Positions 24,507 through 32,238 are shown, counted from the stretch's first letter. The stretch is DNA of 40,128 nucleotides from an uncultured Gammaproteobacteria bacterium (GCA_905478855.1 CAJQKF010000066.1:1-40128), one strand, 5' to 3'. Numbers and translations: made by a program. Notes: generated by a model from the letters alone, not told the origin.

Positions 24507-26261
24507 TTAACTCTGGGTTGGAGGTGGAGCACCGGCTTCGTCATCTATCAAGGATTCTCCTGGCTTGACGATGGAAAACTCTACTGGAACGGTTTTGGCG
24601 GTTAGATTGTTACCGTCTTGGGAAACTTGAGTATAGGCAGTAGTGGTTAAATCTCCAGATTCCGGAAAATCCTCACGATAATGAGCCCCGCGTGAATCTG
24701 TGCGTTGCAGGGATGCAAGTGCAATAACGTCACTTACATCAAGTAGACTGTCCATATTTAGCCAATCGTGCCAGGTCAGATTAAATCGACGATCATCGTC
24801 AGTGAGTCCGGTTTGCATGAGTTGTGTGCGAATATTACTAATAGCTGTTTGGCCTTTAACTATTCCGCTTGCCTCGCGGGTTATGCCAACATGTTCCCAC
24901 ATGTCTACCCAGAGACGTTCACGTAATTCCATAATATCAGAATGGGTTTTCGAAAAAGGGTATTCAGCCCTTTGTATCCCCGCATCTATTGCGTTCTGGT
25001 CTGCATCTCTAAATCCTAGACCTTTGTTTATAGCAATAGCCATGGATTCCCCTGCAATTCCTCCAAAAACGGTACTATTGGCAACACCATTACCGCCTAG
25101 CCGGTTGGCACCGTGAACGCCGCCAGCGTCTTCTCCGGCTACATATAATCCCGGAGATGCGGTTGATCCGTCAATTTCCATTTCAATGCCACCCATCATG
25201 TAGTGTGCGGTGGGGACAACTTCGACGCGTCCTCCTGCGAGATCAAAACCACAATCCTCACAGCGCTTAACCATGCCTGGAAATTTCTTTCTAACATTCT
25301 CTTCACCAAGATGCGCCATTTCGATATACAAGCCTCCCTGGGGTGTTGTACGTCCTTCGCGCATTTCGTTGTACATGCTACGTGAGACAATGTCTCGTGT
25401 TGCTCGCTCGGCAGCTGGATGATAATTACTCATGAAACGATCCCCATTTCCGTTTAACAGATAACCACCTGCACCTCGAAGTCCCTCTTCTAAGATTGTT
25501 CCAGTCATTCTTGTGTTACTTCCAGCAAGAATACCGGTCGGGTGAAACTGCACCATTTCCATATCACGAAGTGGTAGTCCATAACGCAGAGCCATTGCTA
25601 GTCCATCACATGTTTTGTCTCCTGATGGGGTATGGTACTGATACATTGAGGGTCCGGCACCGGTGCCAAGTAAAACAGTTTTTGCCTGAACAAAACGATA
25701 CTTCCCTGTACGAATATCGATGAGTAATACCCCTGAAATACCCGATCCGTCTGCCGCTGGTATCAGTTCTATGGCCCGATGTTCTTCCAGCTTATGCACG
25801 TCCAGCGTCCAAACTTTTTCCATCAGACGATTGATGATTTCAATACCTGTTAAATCACCTTTATGCGCCGTTCGGTCAAAGCTTTGCCCCGCAAATGCTT
25901 TTTGGTGAAGGGTGCCATCATTGTTTCGATCAAAAAAGCACCCAAGTTCATTTTCCAGCTCACGAATACGTTCGATAGCCGTTTCGCATAGTCGCCATGC
26001 AAGATCTTGGCGTGGTAACCATTTGCCGCCAACAATAGTGTCCATGAAATGTCGTTCAACTGAATCCCCAGGATTGAGCGCAACATTAAATCCTCCTTGT
26101 ACCATGCGTGTACAGCCTGATTTTCCAAACAGCCCTTTGACGGCGATGGTGACATCGAGATCGGGGTTTGTTTGTTTTGCATGCAATGCTGCAAATAGTC
26201 CGGCACCACCTGTCCCCAGAATAAGAATGTCGGTTTTGTGATGCTCCACAGAAGTCTTCAT
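24507..26261 (-). CDS. Succinate dehydrogenase/fumarate reductase-like flavoprotein subunit
   Basis: 584 residues. The FAD fold starts DILILGTGGAGLFAALHA. The catalytic set of the family is present: FHPTG histidine, the arginine in GDRFM, AHYMMGG histidine and the arginine in GANRLGGN. The place of the covalent-FAD histidine (SHTVAAQGG in SdhA/FrdA) reads GCTRMVQGG, with cysteine 50 replacing histidine, so FAD is probably non-covalent as in L-aspartate oxidase. It should oxidise a succinate-like acid and pass electrons to the iron-sulfur subunit at the inner membrane. The ATG follows directly on the TAA of the upstream membrane subunit gene. The protein ends with a proline-rich tail. Given the context, a substituted succinate is as likely as succinate. 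Confidence 0.92.
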   Translation of the reverse strand: MKTSVEHHKTDILILGTGGAGLFAALHAKQTNPDLDVTIAVKGLFGKSGCTRMVQGGFNVALNPGDSVERHFMDTIVGGKWLPRQDLAWRLCETAIERIRELENELGCFFDRNNDGTLHQKAFAGQSFDRTAHKGDLTGIEIINRLMEKVWTLDVHKLEEHRAIELIPAADGSGISGVLLIDIRTGKYRFVQAKTVLLGTGAGPSMYQYHTPSGDKTCDGLAMALRYGLPLRDMEMVQFHPTGILAGSNTRMTGTILEEGLRGAGGYLLNGNGDRFMSNYHPAAERATRDIVSRSMYNEMREGRTTPQGGLYIEMAHLGEENVRKKFPGMVKRCEDCGFDLAGGRVEVVPTAHYMMGGIEMEIDGSTASPGLYVAGEDAGGVHGANRLGGNGVANSTVFGGIAGESMAIAINKGLGFRDADQNAIDAGIQRAEYPFSKTHSDIMELRERLWVDMWEHVGITREASGIVKGQTAISNIRTQLMQTGLTDDDRRFNLTWHDWLNMDSLLDVSDVIALASLQRTDSRGAHYREDFPESGDLTTTAYTQVSQDGNNLTAKTVPVEFSIVKPGESLIDDEAGAPPPTQS

Positions 26262-26609
26262 TTAATAAACCCGAATTATGAATAACGTGGCAATCAGTAT
26301 GGTAGCGATAGTGCATGGCACGATCCATGCCGCGTACCGATTGATGCGCCGAGGCCAATGAGTGAACTCCAGTAATAAAACCCGTATACCAAAAAATAAA
26401 TGAGCGGCAAGTAAAGTTACCAATCCCCATTCTGCAATTTTTACGGGTAGCATTTCAGCCAGTGTAAGGTACTCGTCCATCGCGTCTGCGCCATTGATGG
26501 CTGTGCTTAACAGTAGAAAGTGGAATGGCAGGAATACCGCAAGCGCAACTCCAGACACCCGATGACCTATTGATGCTAGGTAGCTTTTGTGACTTCGTAG
26601 AGGATGCAT
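26262..26609 (-). CDS. Succinate dehydrogenase cytochrome b subunit (SdhC-like)
   Basis: 115 residues with three transmembrane helices (about 18-36, 55-78 and 92-113). The SIGHRVSGVALA segment at 13-24 is the SdhC signature, with serine and arginine of the quinone site, and LLAAHLFFGIRVLLLEF contains the likely haem-ligand histidine. It anchors the flavoprotein and iron-sulfur subunits to the membrane and passes electrons to quinone. It sits between the second membrane subunit (five bases upstream) and the flavoprotein start (directly adjacent). Confidence 0.9.
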   Translation of the reverse strand: MHPLRSHKSYLASIGHRVSGVALAVFLPFHFLLLSTAINGADAMDEYLTLAEMLPVKIAEWGLVTLLAAHLFFGIRVLLLEFTHWPRRINRYAAWIVPCTIATILIATLFIIRVY

Positions 26610-26614
26610 ATGAG

Positions 26615-26938
26615 CTAAACCACAGATGTGACGGCACGAATGCCAAGCAGTAACAACATTAACCCGAACAACAAACAGAATCCGTTAATGATTGCCTGAT
26701 TCATAGATGTCCATTCCTTCAGTATGTTTCGAATTCCGATAGGAGCATGTACGGCTACAGACAGGACGAATGCAAAATAGAATGATGCCCACGCCCAGCT
26801 TCCGTGTGTTCTGGAAAGGATTTCGGCACCACTAAGACCATCACTAACAGCATATAGAATGAGGCCTAGATGTATAATAACTAGAGGTGCCAGTATCATG
26901 GCCGACAAACGTTGTGCAATGAATAGATAACGATTCAT
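26615..26938 (-). CDS. Succinate dehydrogenase-like membrane anchor (second cytochrome b subunit)
   Basis: 107 residues, three hydrophobic helices. AQRLSAMILAPLVIIHLGL carries an arginine and serine in the quinone-site position and a histidine fit for haem binding; a second histidine is in VHAPIGIRNIL. Sequence resembles SdhC-type anchors more than E. coli SdhD, so the complex has two related anchor proteins. Its ATG overlaps the stop of the iron-sulfur gene by four bases (ATGA). With the 115-residue subunit it should form the membrane part of the complex. Confidence 0.85.
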   Translation of the reverse strand: MNRYLFIAQRLSAMILAPLVIIHLGLILYAVSDGLSGAEILSRTHGSWAWASFYFAFVLSVAVHAPIGIRNILKEWTSMNQAIINGFCLLFGLMLLLLGIRAVTSVV

Positions 26939-27672
26939 TTCTTATCCTCCTTTGGTAAGCCCTTAAAGACCATCTTCTTCAGACCCGTAATACTTTCGGA
27001 AGGATTAAGTTGAATAGGGCAATGGCGAGTGCAGTTGCCGTGGCTATGGCATGACTGACAGCCGTTTTCTGAGAATGCCTTTTCGAAGGTTTCTTGGCGC
27101 TTTGCATGTCGTACATCATTTACTAATGTCCATGCTCTATTCAATGCCGCTGGTCCTACATAATCACGATTCCAGTGGACTACATCACAGGCGCTATAAC
27201 AAACGGCGCAATTGATGCATTGCAATCCCGCATCCGCGGCCTGTCTTAGTGGTGAATCCGGTTTAATGTTCGCTGGCGGATCGTATCGGGTTCTTGAGCC
27301 AGAAAAGGGTGCTCCAGCTTTCTTCCAGGTATCGATAAAAGGTTCCAAATCGCAAACCAAATCTTTTATTCGTGGGAGGTTGCGTAACGGCTCCACCGTC
27401 AACTGACCGTTATCCACAACCTTCTTGATGTGCGTTCGACATGTCCATCTTGGTAGGCCATTTACGGTCATCGCACATGAACCGCATACCCCTACTCGAC
27501 ATGCAAAACGATATGCAAGGTCAGGTTGCTGAAAGCGTTGAATTTCAGTAATCACATCTAGCACGGTTTGGTTTTCCCTTGCCGGAACCTGATAATTAAC
27601 TAACTCGCCCTCATTGCCACCACGCCAGACGTTAACGCTAAGATGGGAGTCCTTTGTTTTGGGCTCAGTCAT
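26935..27672 (-). CDS. Succinate dehydrogenase/fumarate reductase-like iron-sulfur subunit
   Basis: 245 residues from the ATG at 27672, which overlaps the thiamine-enzyme stop by eight bases; a longer start at 27717 would be deep in that gene. All cluster ligands are visible: [2Fe-2S] cysteines 58, 63, 66 and 78 (CRVGVCGSC and the later C), [4Fe-4S] cysteines 152, 155 and 158 in CINCAVC, and [3Fe-4S] cysteines in CHSHGNCTRHCP (208, 214, 218). The order is that of SdhB and FrdB. It relays electrons from the flavin to the membrane anchors. An additional cysteine at 205 sits three residues before the 3Fe-4S set. Operon position between the thiamine enzyme and the anchors is unusual for a citric-acid-cycle complex. 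Confidence 0.93.
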   Translation of the reverse strand: MTEPKTKDSHLSVNVWRGGNEGELVNYQVPARENQTVLDVITEIQRFQQPDLAYRFACRVGVCGSCAMTVNGLPRWTCRTHIKKVVDNGQLTVEPLRNLPRIKDLVCDLEPFIDTWKKAGAPFSGSRTRYDPPANIKPDSPLRQAADAGLQCINCAVCYSACDVVHWNRDYVGPAALNRAWTLVNDVRHAKRQETFEKAFSENGCQSCHSHGNCTRHCPIQLNPSESITGLKKMVFKGLPKEDKK

Positions 27673-29332
27673 TAATTTGTCCTGACCGTGGATTACTGTA
27701 TTGTGGAGCTGGAGCACCAGGCAAGGATATGTTAATGCAGGTTGTTCCTGTTCCTGACATGCTTTTTTCGATCATTTTTTCAACGAGAGTTAGGTCAGTA
27801 ATATTTTCACCTTTGCAACCTAGTCCAGTTGCCGCAATATCGTATCGTGTATTTTCCTGAAGTGAACAACCAAAAGCGCGATCGTGTCCATAGTCTCTCT
27901 GCTGAATAACGTGTTCCGCATTCCACTTAGAATCATTGCCAATAATGATGGTTAAATCTAACCCTTCCCGAGCCGCTGTTTCAAATTCTGCAAAATGAAA
28001 ACCAGCTGTACCATCACCCATTATGGCGACGACCGGCGTGTCAGGGTTAGCAACTTTAGCACCAATTGCGTAAGGTAATCCGGCGCCGATCGCTCCAGAT
28101 GGACCGTTGGTGATACGCGTGTTAGCAGTAACGTAGCCTTGAGCCCATTGGCCAAACTCGCCACCATCACATATCAAAACCGTATCAGGAGTTTTTGCTA
28201 CGGCATTGCCTATGGCAATGGCAGCTAGATGACTTGCCTTTTCCCCTTCATCATATACGGCGAGCTGTCGATAGGAAATAGCATCTTGCACTTTTCCCAT
28301 CCATGTTTTTCTGCTCTCCATCATCGATGTTTGAGTAAATCGTTCTTCGTCAGTGGACATCAATGTTTTGACTACGGATTGTGCATCACTATTAATGGTT
28401 AAACTGAGGCGTTCGGCAAACTGCCTTTGCGCATGTTCTGTGTATTGCATGTCATCACAAATCAGTACTAATTTACTATTTGGCATTATTTCTGTGGATG
28501 CGAACCCAGACATAAAGTCAATCCGTTTGCCTAAATAGATAACTAAATCGGACTCAGCAAGAACAGACTTTATAGCGCCTTTTGCTGGATCCCGAAGACC
28601 GCGAGGGCTATCTAAGTCAATTATTGGAACACAGGCTAATGAGGCTAACTCGGTAAGTTGACATCGTGTTTGGGCACGGAAGACATGCGGTCCGGCAAGT
28701 ATTAGTGGCTTATTAGCCGAATAAATTTTATTTAGCAGTAGGGTAAGGTCTTGCCGGGAAATAGGATCTGACACTACTTTCTGATTGGAATAGGAAGTAT
28801 CGTTCTCCCAGTGATCATTAACGGCTTCTAGTAGATCGGCGGGTAAAGCAATATGCACAGGACCGGGCGTACCGTTCAGTGCCAAGGCTTTAGCCTGTGC
28901 AAATATCTCGGCGGGATCGTCCTCGAGTGTTAAACGGAAACTATGTTTTACGAAAGCTTTAGCCGCGCTAAATTGATCAAATTCTTGAAAGGCTCCTTGC
29001 CCATCTAACTTACAGGGAGAATCTCCGCTTAGAAATATTACGGGTGACTCGGACATCGCTGCGGAATAAAGAGCGCCAAGGGCGTTTGCGAAACCGGGAG
29101 CGGCAGTAACGAGTGCTACACCAATTTGCCCGCTAACCTGTGCATAAGCTTCTGCCATAAATACCGCAGCTGCTTCATGTCGGGTATGTATTAGCCGAAT
29201 CGGAAATTCAAAAATAGCATCATACAGCGGCATGATTTGATTTCCAGACAAGGAAAAAATAACGTTTACACCTGATTTATGTATGGCCTCGGCTAAACGA
29301 TCGGCGCCCCGGCGTTCGTTTTTAATTGTCAT
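27665..29332 (-). CDS. Thiamine-pyrophosphate-dependent enzyme (acetolactate synthase-like)
   Basis: 555 residues, full-length three-domain TPP enzyme of the acetolactate synthase / 2-hydroxyacyl lyase / decarboxylase superfamily. Catalytic glutamate 53 lies in THRHEAAAVFMAEAYA-type context (HTRHEAAA). The substrate loop has GQGAFQEFDQ. The central domain has LILAGPHVFRA, and the C-terminal cofactor motif runs from IMGDGTAGFHF to the asparagine in IIIGNDSKWN. Reaction not assignable: it could decarboxylate a 2-oxo acid, cleave a 2-hydroxy acid or condense two. It is the first gene of the operon, divergent from the LysR gene 113 bases away, and overlaps the iron-sulfur subunit, so it is made in step with the membrane complex. 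I see no small regulatory subunit such as ilvN. Confidence 0.9.
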   Translation of the reverse strand: MTIKNERRGADRLAEAIHKSGVNVIFSLSGNQIMPLYDAIFEFPIRLIHTRHEAAAVFMAEAYAQVSGQIGVALVTAAPGFANALGALYSAAMSESPVIFLSGDSPCKLDGQGAFQEFDQFSAAKAFVKHSFRLTLEDDPAEIFAQAKALALNGTPGPVHIALPADLLEAVNDHWENDTSYSNQKVVSDPISRQDLTLLLNKIYSANKPLILAGPHVFRAQTRCQLTELASLACVPIIDLDSPRGLRDPAKGAIKSVLAESDLVIYLGKRIDFMSGFASTEIMPNSKLVLICDDMQYTEHAQRQFAERLSLTINSDAQSVVKTLMSTDEERFTQTSMMESRKTWMGKVQDAISYRQLAVYDEGEKASHLAAIAIGNAVAKTPDTVLICDGGEFGQWAQGYVTANTRITNGPSGAIGAGLPYAIGAKVANPDTPVVAIMGDGTAGFHFAEFETAAREGLDLTIIIGNDSKWNAEHVIQQRDYGHDRAFGCSLQENTRYDIAATGLGCKGENITDLTLVEKMIEKSMSGTGTTCINISLPGAPAPQYSNPRSGQIND

Positions 29333-29445
29333 AGTTTGGTCCGCAATGATGAAATCTTTATTAGTTGTTTATATTAATTCTAAAAAACTAAATATACAAA
29401 TTATGTTGTTGAGTAAAGCTCAAACTAACGTTAGAATTTTAAAAC
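29333..29445. promoter_or_regulatory. Divergent operator region with LysR-type box
   Basis: 113 very AT-rich bases between the thiamine-enzyme operon and the LysR gene. TTGAG (29409-29413) and CTCAA (29419-29423) form a perfect inverted repeat with five bases between; the inner T and A are eleven bases apart (T-N11-A), the LysR consensus. Two bases later comes CTAACGTTAG (29425-29434), a perfect palindrome. Both are near the regulator start, where autoregulation and activation of the divergent operon usually take place. Promoter elements themselves are not clear. Confidence 0.5.
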
Positions 29446-30324
29446 ATGGACATTAAAATGATTAAAACATTAGTCGCAATCGCCGACCATCGAAGTTTTC
29501 AAGCCGCTGCGAGTGTTTTGCAAATGTCGATTTCAAACGTGAGTTTGCAAGTTCATGCCATTGAAAGTCATCTAGGTGTTCGTTTATTTGATCGTGGGTT
29601 TCGGCCTCCACGTCTAACGGAGGCTGGTGTGGATTTTGTTAAACGTAGTCGTGAGATGCTCGTAGTCTGGGATAGTCTCGGTAATAGTATTAGTCAAGGT
29701 GGCGAGTTTGGTACGCTAAAGGTGGGTGCTGTCCACACGGCTGTAGCGGGAGGGGTGGCCGTTGCTCTAGGGCGGCTACGTCAGCATGAGCCAGGTCTTT
29801 TTATTCAACTACATACTGAATTAACATTAGAATTGATACGATCTTTACAGAATCATAGTATTGATTGTGCAATCGTTACGGAACCGTCAAATATACTAGC
29901 CAATATTCACTTTTCGCCTATCGCCAGAGAAGAGCTTGGAGTTATCGCTCATGTGGACTGTGAAGGTGACAACGCATTAGAGGTTTTGCGACGAAATCCT
30001 TATTTACGATTTAACCGTCATGCAACTTTGTCCCAGCATATTGAATCTGAGTTGAAACAGAGGAATGTCAGTATCGACCCGACAATGGAAATCACAACGT
30101 TAGATGCCGTAGAGTCATTAGTAATGAATGGCCTGGGGGTATCGATTGTACCAATTGGTAAGCATGTACGGGCGTTGCCGAACAACGTTAAGTCGATATC
30201 ATTCGGTTTACCAAAAATGTACCGTACGCTTGGTCTAATGGTCAGAGCGAATTGTCCTCGAATGCATTTGGTTGATCGGCTTATTGCTGAGTTAAAGCAT
30301 GTGTATTATTCGTCAGAAAACTGA
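29446..30324 (+). CDS. LysR-family transcriptional regulator
   Basis: 292 residues. Winged helix-turn-helix at 1-65 (KTLVAIADHRSFQAAASVLQ, then ISNVSLQVHAIE and LGVRLFDRG), and a co-inducer-binding domain from about residue 90 to 285 with LKVGAVHTAVAGGVAVALG and GLGVSIVPIG. LysR regulators normally activate the gene opposite them when a pathway metabolite binds. Divergence from the thiamine-enzyme/dehydrogenase/fumarase operon and the T-N11-A box make that operon its likely target. Its 3' end overlaps the convergent 115-residue gene by 19 bases. Confidence 0.92.
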   Translation: MDIKMIKTLVAIADHRSFQAAASVLQMSISNVSLQVHAIESHLGVRLFDRGFRPPRLTEAGVDFVKRSREMLVVWDSLGNSISQGGEFGTLKVGAVHTAVAGGVAVALGRLRQHEPGLFIQLHTELTLELIRSLQNHSIDCAIVTEPSNILANIHFSPIAREELGVIAHVDCEGDNALEVLRRNPYLRFNRHATLSQHIESELKQRNVSIDPTMEITTLDAVESLVMNGLGVSIVPIGKHVRALPNNVKSISFGLPKMYRTLGLMVRANCPRMHLVDRLIAELKHVYYSSEN

Positions 30325-30653
30325 GGTAGTTCACGGAGACGATATTGGGTCAAATTAACAGAACCAACAGCTTCTTTGATACCGATAGCTCCACCGTTCA
30401 ATCTGAGTTGCAGATTAATATCACTGGCGTAGATCGCTTTGCGAAATTCTGCGTAAGAAATTTTCGGTGGGCAATCAAGACGCGTATTTAGATATGAAAA
30501 AAGGGCTGGTAGCGTAAAACACAACTCACTCGTGTCGATGGTGATGTCTGGACAATTTGCCAAGTTGGAAGTTTCAGCGTCAAATTCTCCAGACAAAAAC
30601 TGCGTGAAGACCGTTAGTGCAAAATTAGCCCATAGTTGAGCTAATTCATTCAT
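30306..30653 (-). CDS. Hypothetical protein, third gene of the cobalt-transport transcript
   Basis: 115 residues; no family recognised. It is acidic to neutral, soluble, without signal peptide or membrane helix. Features include three cysteines spread along the first 80 residues (NLANCPD, SELCFTL, RLDCPP) and a central LPALFSYLN hydrophobic patch. The gene starts 51 bases after cbtA in the same direction, and its end overlaps the convergent LysR gene by 19 bases, which supports translation of a compact, real gene. Membership of the riboswitch-controlled transcript suggests a role tied to cobalt or cobalamin, for instance metal handling, but this is inference from position only. Confidence 0.6.
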   Translation of the reverse strand: MNELAQLWANFALTVFTQFLSGEFDAETSNLANCPDITIDTSELCFTLPALFSYLNTRLDCPPKISYAEFRKAIYASDINLQLRLNGGAIGIKEAVGSVNLTQYRLRELPQFSDE

Positions 30654-30704
30654 TTAAGTTTTTACACACGTTTGATTGCTGAAGAGATATAACACCGCTA
30701 GGTG

Positions 30705-31442
30705 TTAGTTTTCACTATCCAGCGAGACAAATCGCTCTGTTGCGAATCCGGATAGTGCGCCGATGAGTAAACAAAAAAGCACCATGCCAATTGCCGTCAT
30801 GCTAAAGAACTGGTGAGTCAAACTAGTAAGAGCTTCAATCGCTTCCGGGGCAGGATTGGAAAATTTCAATTCCATAGGGCTTTTTTCTGCAAAAACATGG
30901 GGCGCTGATACGATCAATAATCCTAATGGTTTGTATTTCACTGCCAGGTAATAGAGTAACGCTATACCTGTAGCAGCAGATGTTGAACACATAATCCACC
31001 AGAATTGACGATATTCTAGGGCACTAGCAATTGTTCCCGGGAGTTCTGGATGTAGGCCGAAGTAAGCAGGTGCTGCAAAAATAACAATAAGAAGTGTGAC
31101 CCCCCAAAGGGTACCGCGCCATCTATTTACTGCAGGCTTACTCGATTTGTAGTTGTGTAACGCCATTAATGCGATCAGAAATATAGAAAAGGCTGTGCCT
31201 ATGAGAATATTTGAAAGTACTGTAAGTGCCGGACGGCCGAGTTCTGTGCTCAATAAGTGATCATGGGAATGATCGCCATGATCATCATCGTGTTGAGGAG
31301 TTGCATCATTGGGTGCGAGAACTTCATATTCTTCTGCCGCTGAGATTAGCGGAGTGATAGCGATATGTTGAAATGCGCCGTAGATAATACCGGATATCAT
31401 TCCAACTAATAAAGCTGAAAATATAAGGTTCCGAAATATCAT
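30705..31442 (-). CDS. cbtA: Cobalt transporter subunit CbtA
   Basis: 245 residues, about five or six transmembrane helices. After the first helix comes a histidine/aspartate-rich loop (51-62, HDDDHGDHSHDH) suited to capturing Co2+, typical of CbtA. Later helices include NILIGTAFSIFLIALMALHN and FWWIMCSTSAATGIALLYYL, then SAPHVFAEKSPMEL, and the C-terminal helix ends the protein near SGFATERF. Known family role: cobalt uptake with CbtB for cobalamin synthesis. GAGG lies eight bases before the ATG. It follows cbtB by 102 bases, with a terminator-like hairpin in between. Cobalamin riboswitch control upstream is the usual arrangement. Confidence 0.92.
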   Translation of the reverse strand: MIFRNLIFSALLVGMISGIIYGAFQHIAITPLISAAEEYEVLAPNDATPQHDDDHGDHSHDHLLSTELGRPALTVLSNILIGTAFSIFLIALMALHNYKSSKPAVNRWRGTLWGVTLLIVIFAAPAYFGLHPELPGTIASALEYRQFWWIMCSTSAATGIALLYYLAVKYKPLGLLIVSAPHVFAEKSPMELKFSNPAPEAIEALTSLTHQFFSMTAIGMVLFCLLIGALSGFATERFVSLDSEN

Positions 31443-31476
31443 TCTGAGACCTCTTACAAATTTAGAAGACCACAGA

Positions 31477-31510
31477 CAAAAGCCCGGCTTCTATTAAGGA
31501 AGGCGGGCGA
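31477..31510 (-). terminator. Terminator-like hairpin between cbtB and cbtA
   Basis: On the minus strand GCCCGCCTTC (31508-31499) can pair with GAAGCCGGGC (31491-31482) with one mismatch in ten, with a short loop of seven bases, followed by TTTTGTCTGT. This is a Rho-independent-type structure placed just after cbtB, so it may make cbtB more abundant than cbtA by partial termination. Confidence 0.6.
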
Positions 31511-31544
31511 TAAACCTGCTTAGGTAGCGGTGTGCCGAATTTCT

Positions 31545-31736
31545 CTAATGGCAGGGAAAGGCAAAAGCATGTCGTGCGTCGTGCGCTGCACTATGGGCGA
31601 TATCCATAGAAGCAAATCCCACTCCGTAAAGCAACACTAAGCCTAAAGCTAAGGCGGCGCCAATTTGAACGAAAGTAGAAATTCGTATAGATGAAAGGCT
31701 ACGATCAGATTGAATTTGTGTAGTTATATTTTGCAT
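31545..31736 (-). CDS. cbtB: Cobalt transporter subunit CbtB
   Basis: 63 residues from the ATG at 31736; GGAG eight bases before it decides this start over the ATG at 31760, which adds eight residues. One transmembrane helix (about 24-43) is followed by a C-terminal histidine set (AHSAAHDARHAF ending PCH), the metal-binding tail characteristic of CbtB. Works with CbtA to take up Co2+. It is the first gene downstream of the cobalamin riboswitch. Confidence 0.92.
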   Translation of the reverse strand: MQNITTQIQSDRSLSSIRISTFVQIGAALALGLVLLYGVGFASMDIAHSAAHDARHAFAFPCH

Positions 31737-31805
31737 TCTGTAATCTCCGAATGTATGCACACCCGCATAGTAGATTGATTTTTACTCATGTATACGAAGC
31801 ACACG

Positions 31806-31967
31806 AGGTAACATTAGTCAGAGGTCGGTTTCGGACTTCGATTCACTATTGAATCGAGACTGTTGCGGGGGCAGTGTTGGCAACGAACAAAAAGATCGTT
31901 TTCGTTCCAAACTTCCCGATTAACTTCGTTTCCAAAGATCCTATGATTACAATGAAGTGTATCACCT
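31806..31967 (-). promoter_or_regulatory. Cobalamin riboswitch upstream of cbtB
   Basis: On the minus strand the conserved core of the adenosylcobalamin-class element is readable: TTAATCGGGAA, then GGAACGAAAAC, then CACTGCCCCCGCAAC (31876-31862), a GATTCA/TGAATC hairpin (31855-31840), and a B12-box-like AAGTCCGAAACCGACCTCTG stretch (31838 downward). Ends were set by a P1 pairing of AGGTGAT (31967-31961) with GTTACCT (31812-31806), using two G-T wobbles. When cobalamin is plentiful it should reduce expression of cbtB and cbtA. No separate terminator is evident between it and cbtB, so control may be at translation, since the cbtB ribosome site is about 60 bases downstream. Confidence 0.9.
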
Positions 31968-31986
31968 TTCCGTTGATTTAAAAGCG

Positions 31987-32026
31987 CTTCGACGTGTTTT
32001 CTTCGACGTGGTTTTGCGGTTTTGCG
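31987..32026. repeat. Tandem short direct repeats upstream of the riboswitch
   Basis: CTTCGACGTG occurs at 31987-31996 and again at 32001-32010, four T apart; immediately after, GTTTTGCG is repeated in tandem at 32011-32018 and 32019-32026. The left copy abuts the palindrome AAGCGCTT (31982-31989). The block lies where the promoter of the riboswitch transcript and of the divergent flavoprotein gene should be, so the repeats may be binding sites for a shared regulator. Nothing else in the 478-base interval (31761-32238) beyond the riboswitch is recognisable. Confidence 0.6.
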
Positions 32027-32238
32027 ACTTGACTGAGTTCTGTGGCGGATTAGCTGTAGGCTCTCGAATAGATATCCTCGGCTATATTTGTGCCTAGGGG
32101 ATCATTCCACCATCAAGGTGTTGGGTAGGACACGCTTTGTGCGGTTTGCTATGATTACCTAATTCTCGGTTCGCTTTGTAGGCGAGTCGCGGTCAAAAGC
32201 TTAATATTTGCTGTACCTGATAATACGGATCATAGCCT

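Noticed and set aside
24700-25116. 138-codon plus-strand frame inside the flavoprotein gene
   Set aside because: Serine/arginine/leucine-rich antisense shadow of a gene whose catalytic motifs are clear on the other strand.
24507-26261. Flavoprotein as L-aspartate oxidase (nadB)
   Set aside because: The non-covalent FAD site resembles NadB, but adjoining iron-sulfur and cytochrome b subunit genes show a quinone-linked dehydrogenase complex.
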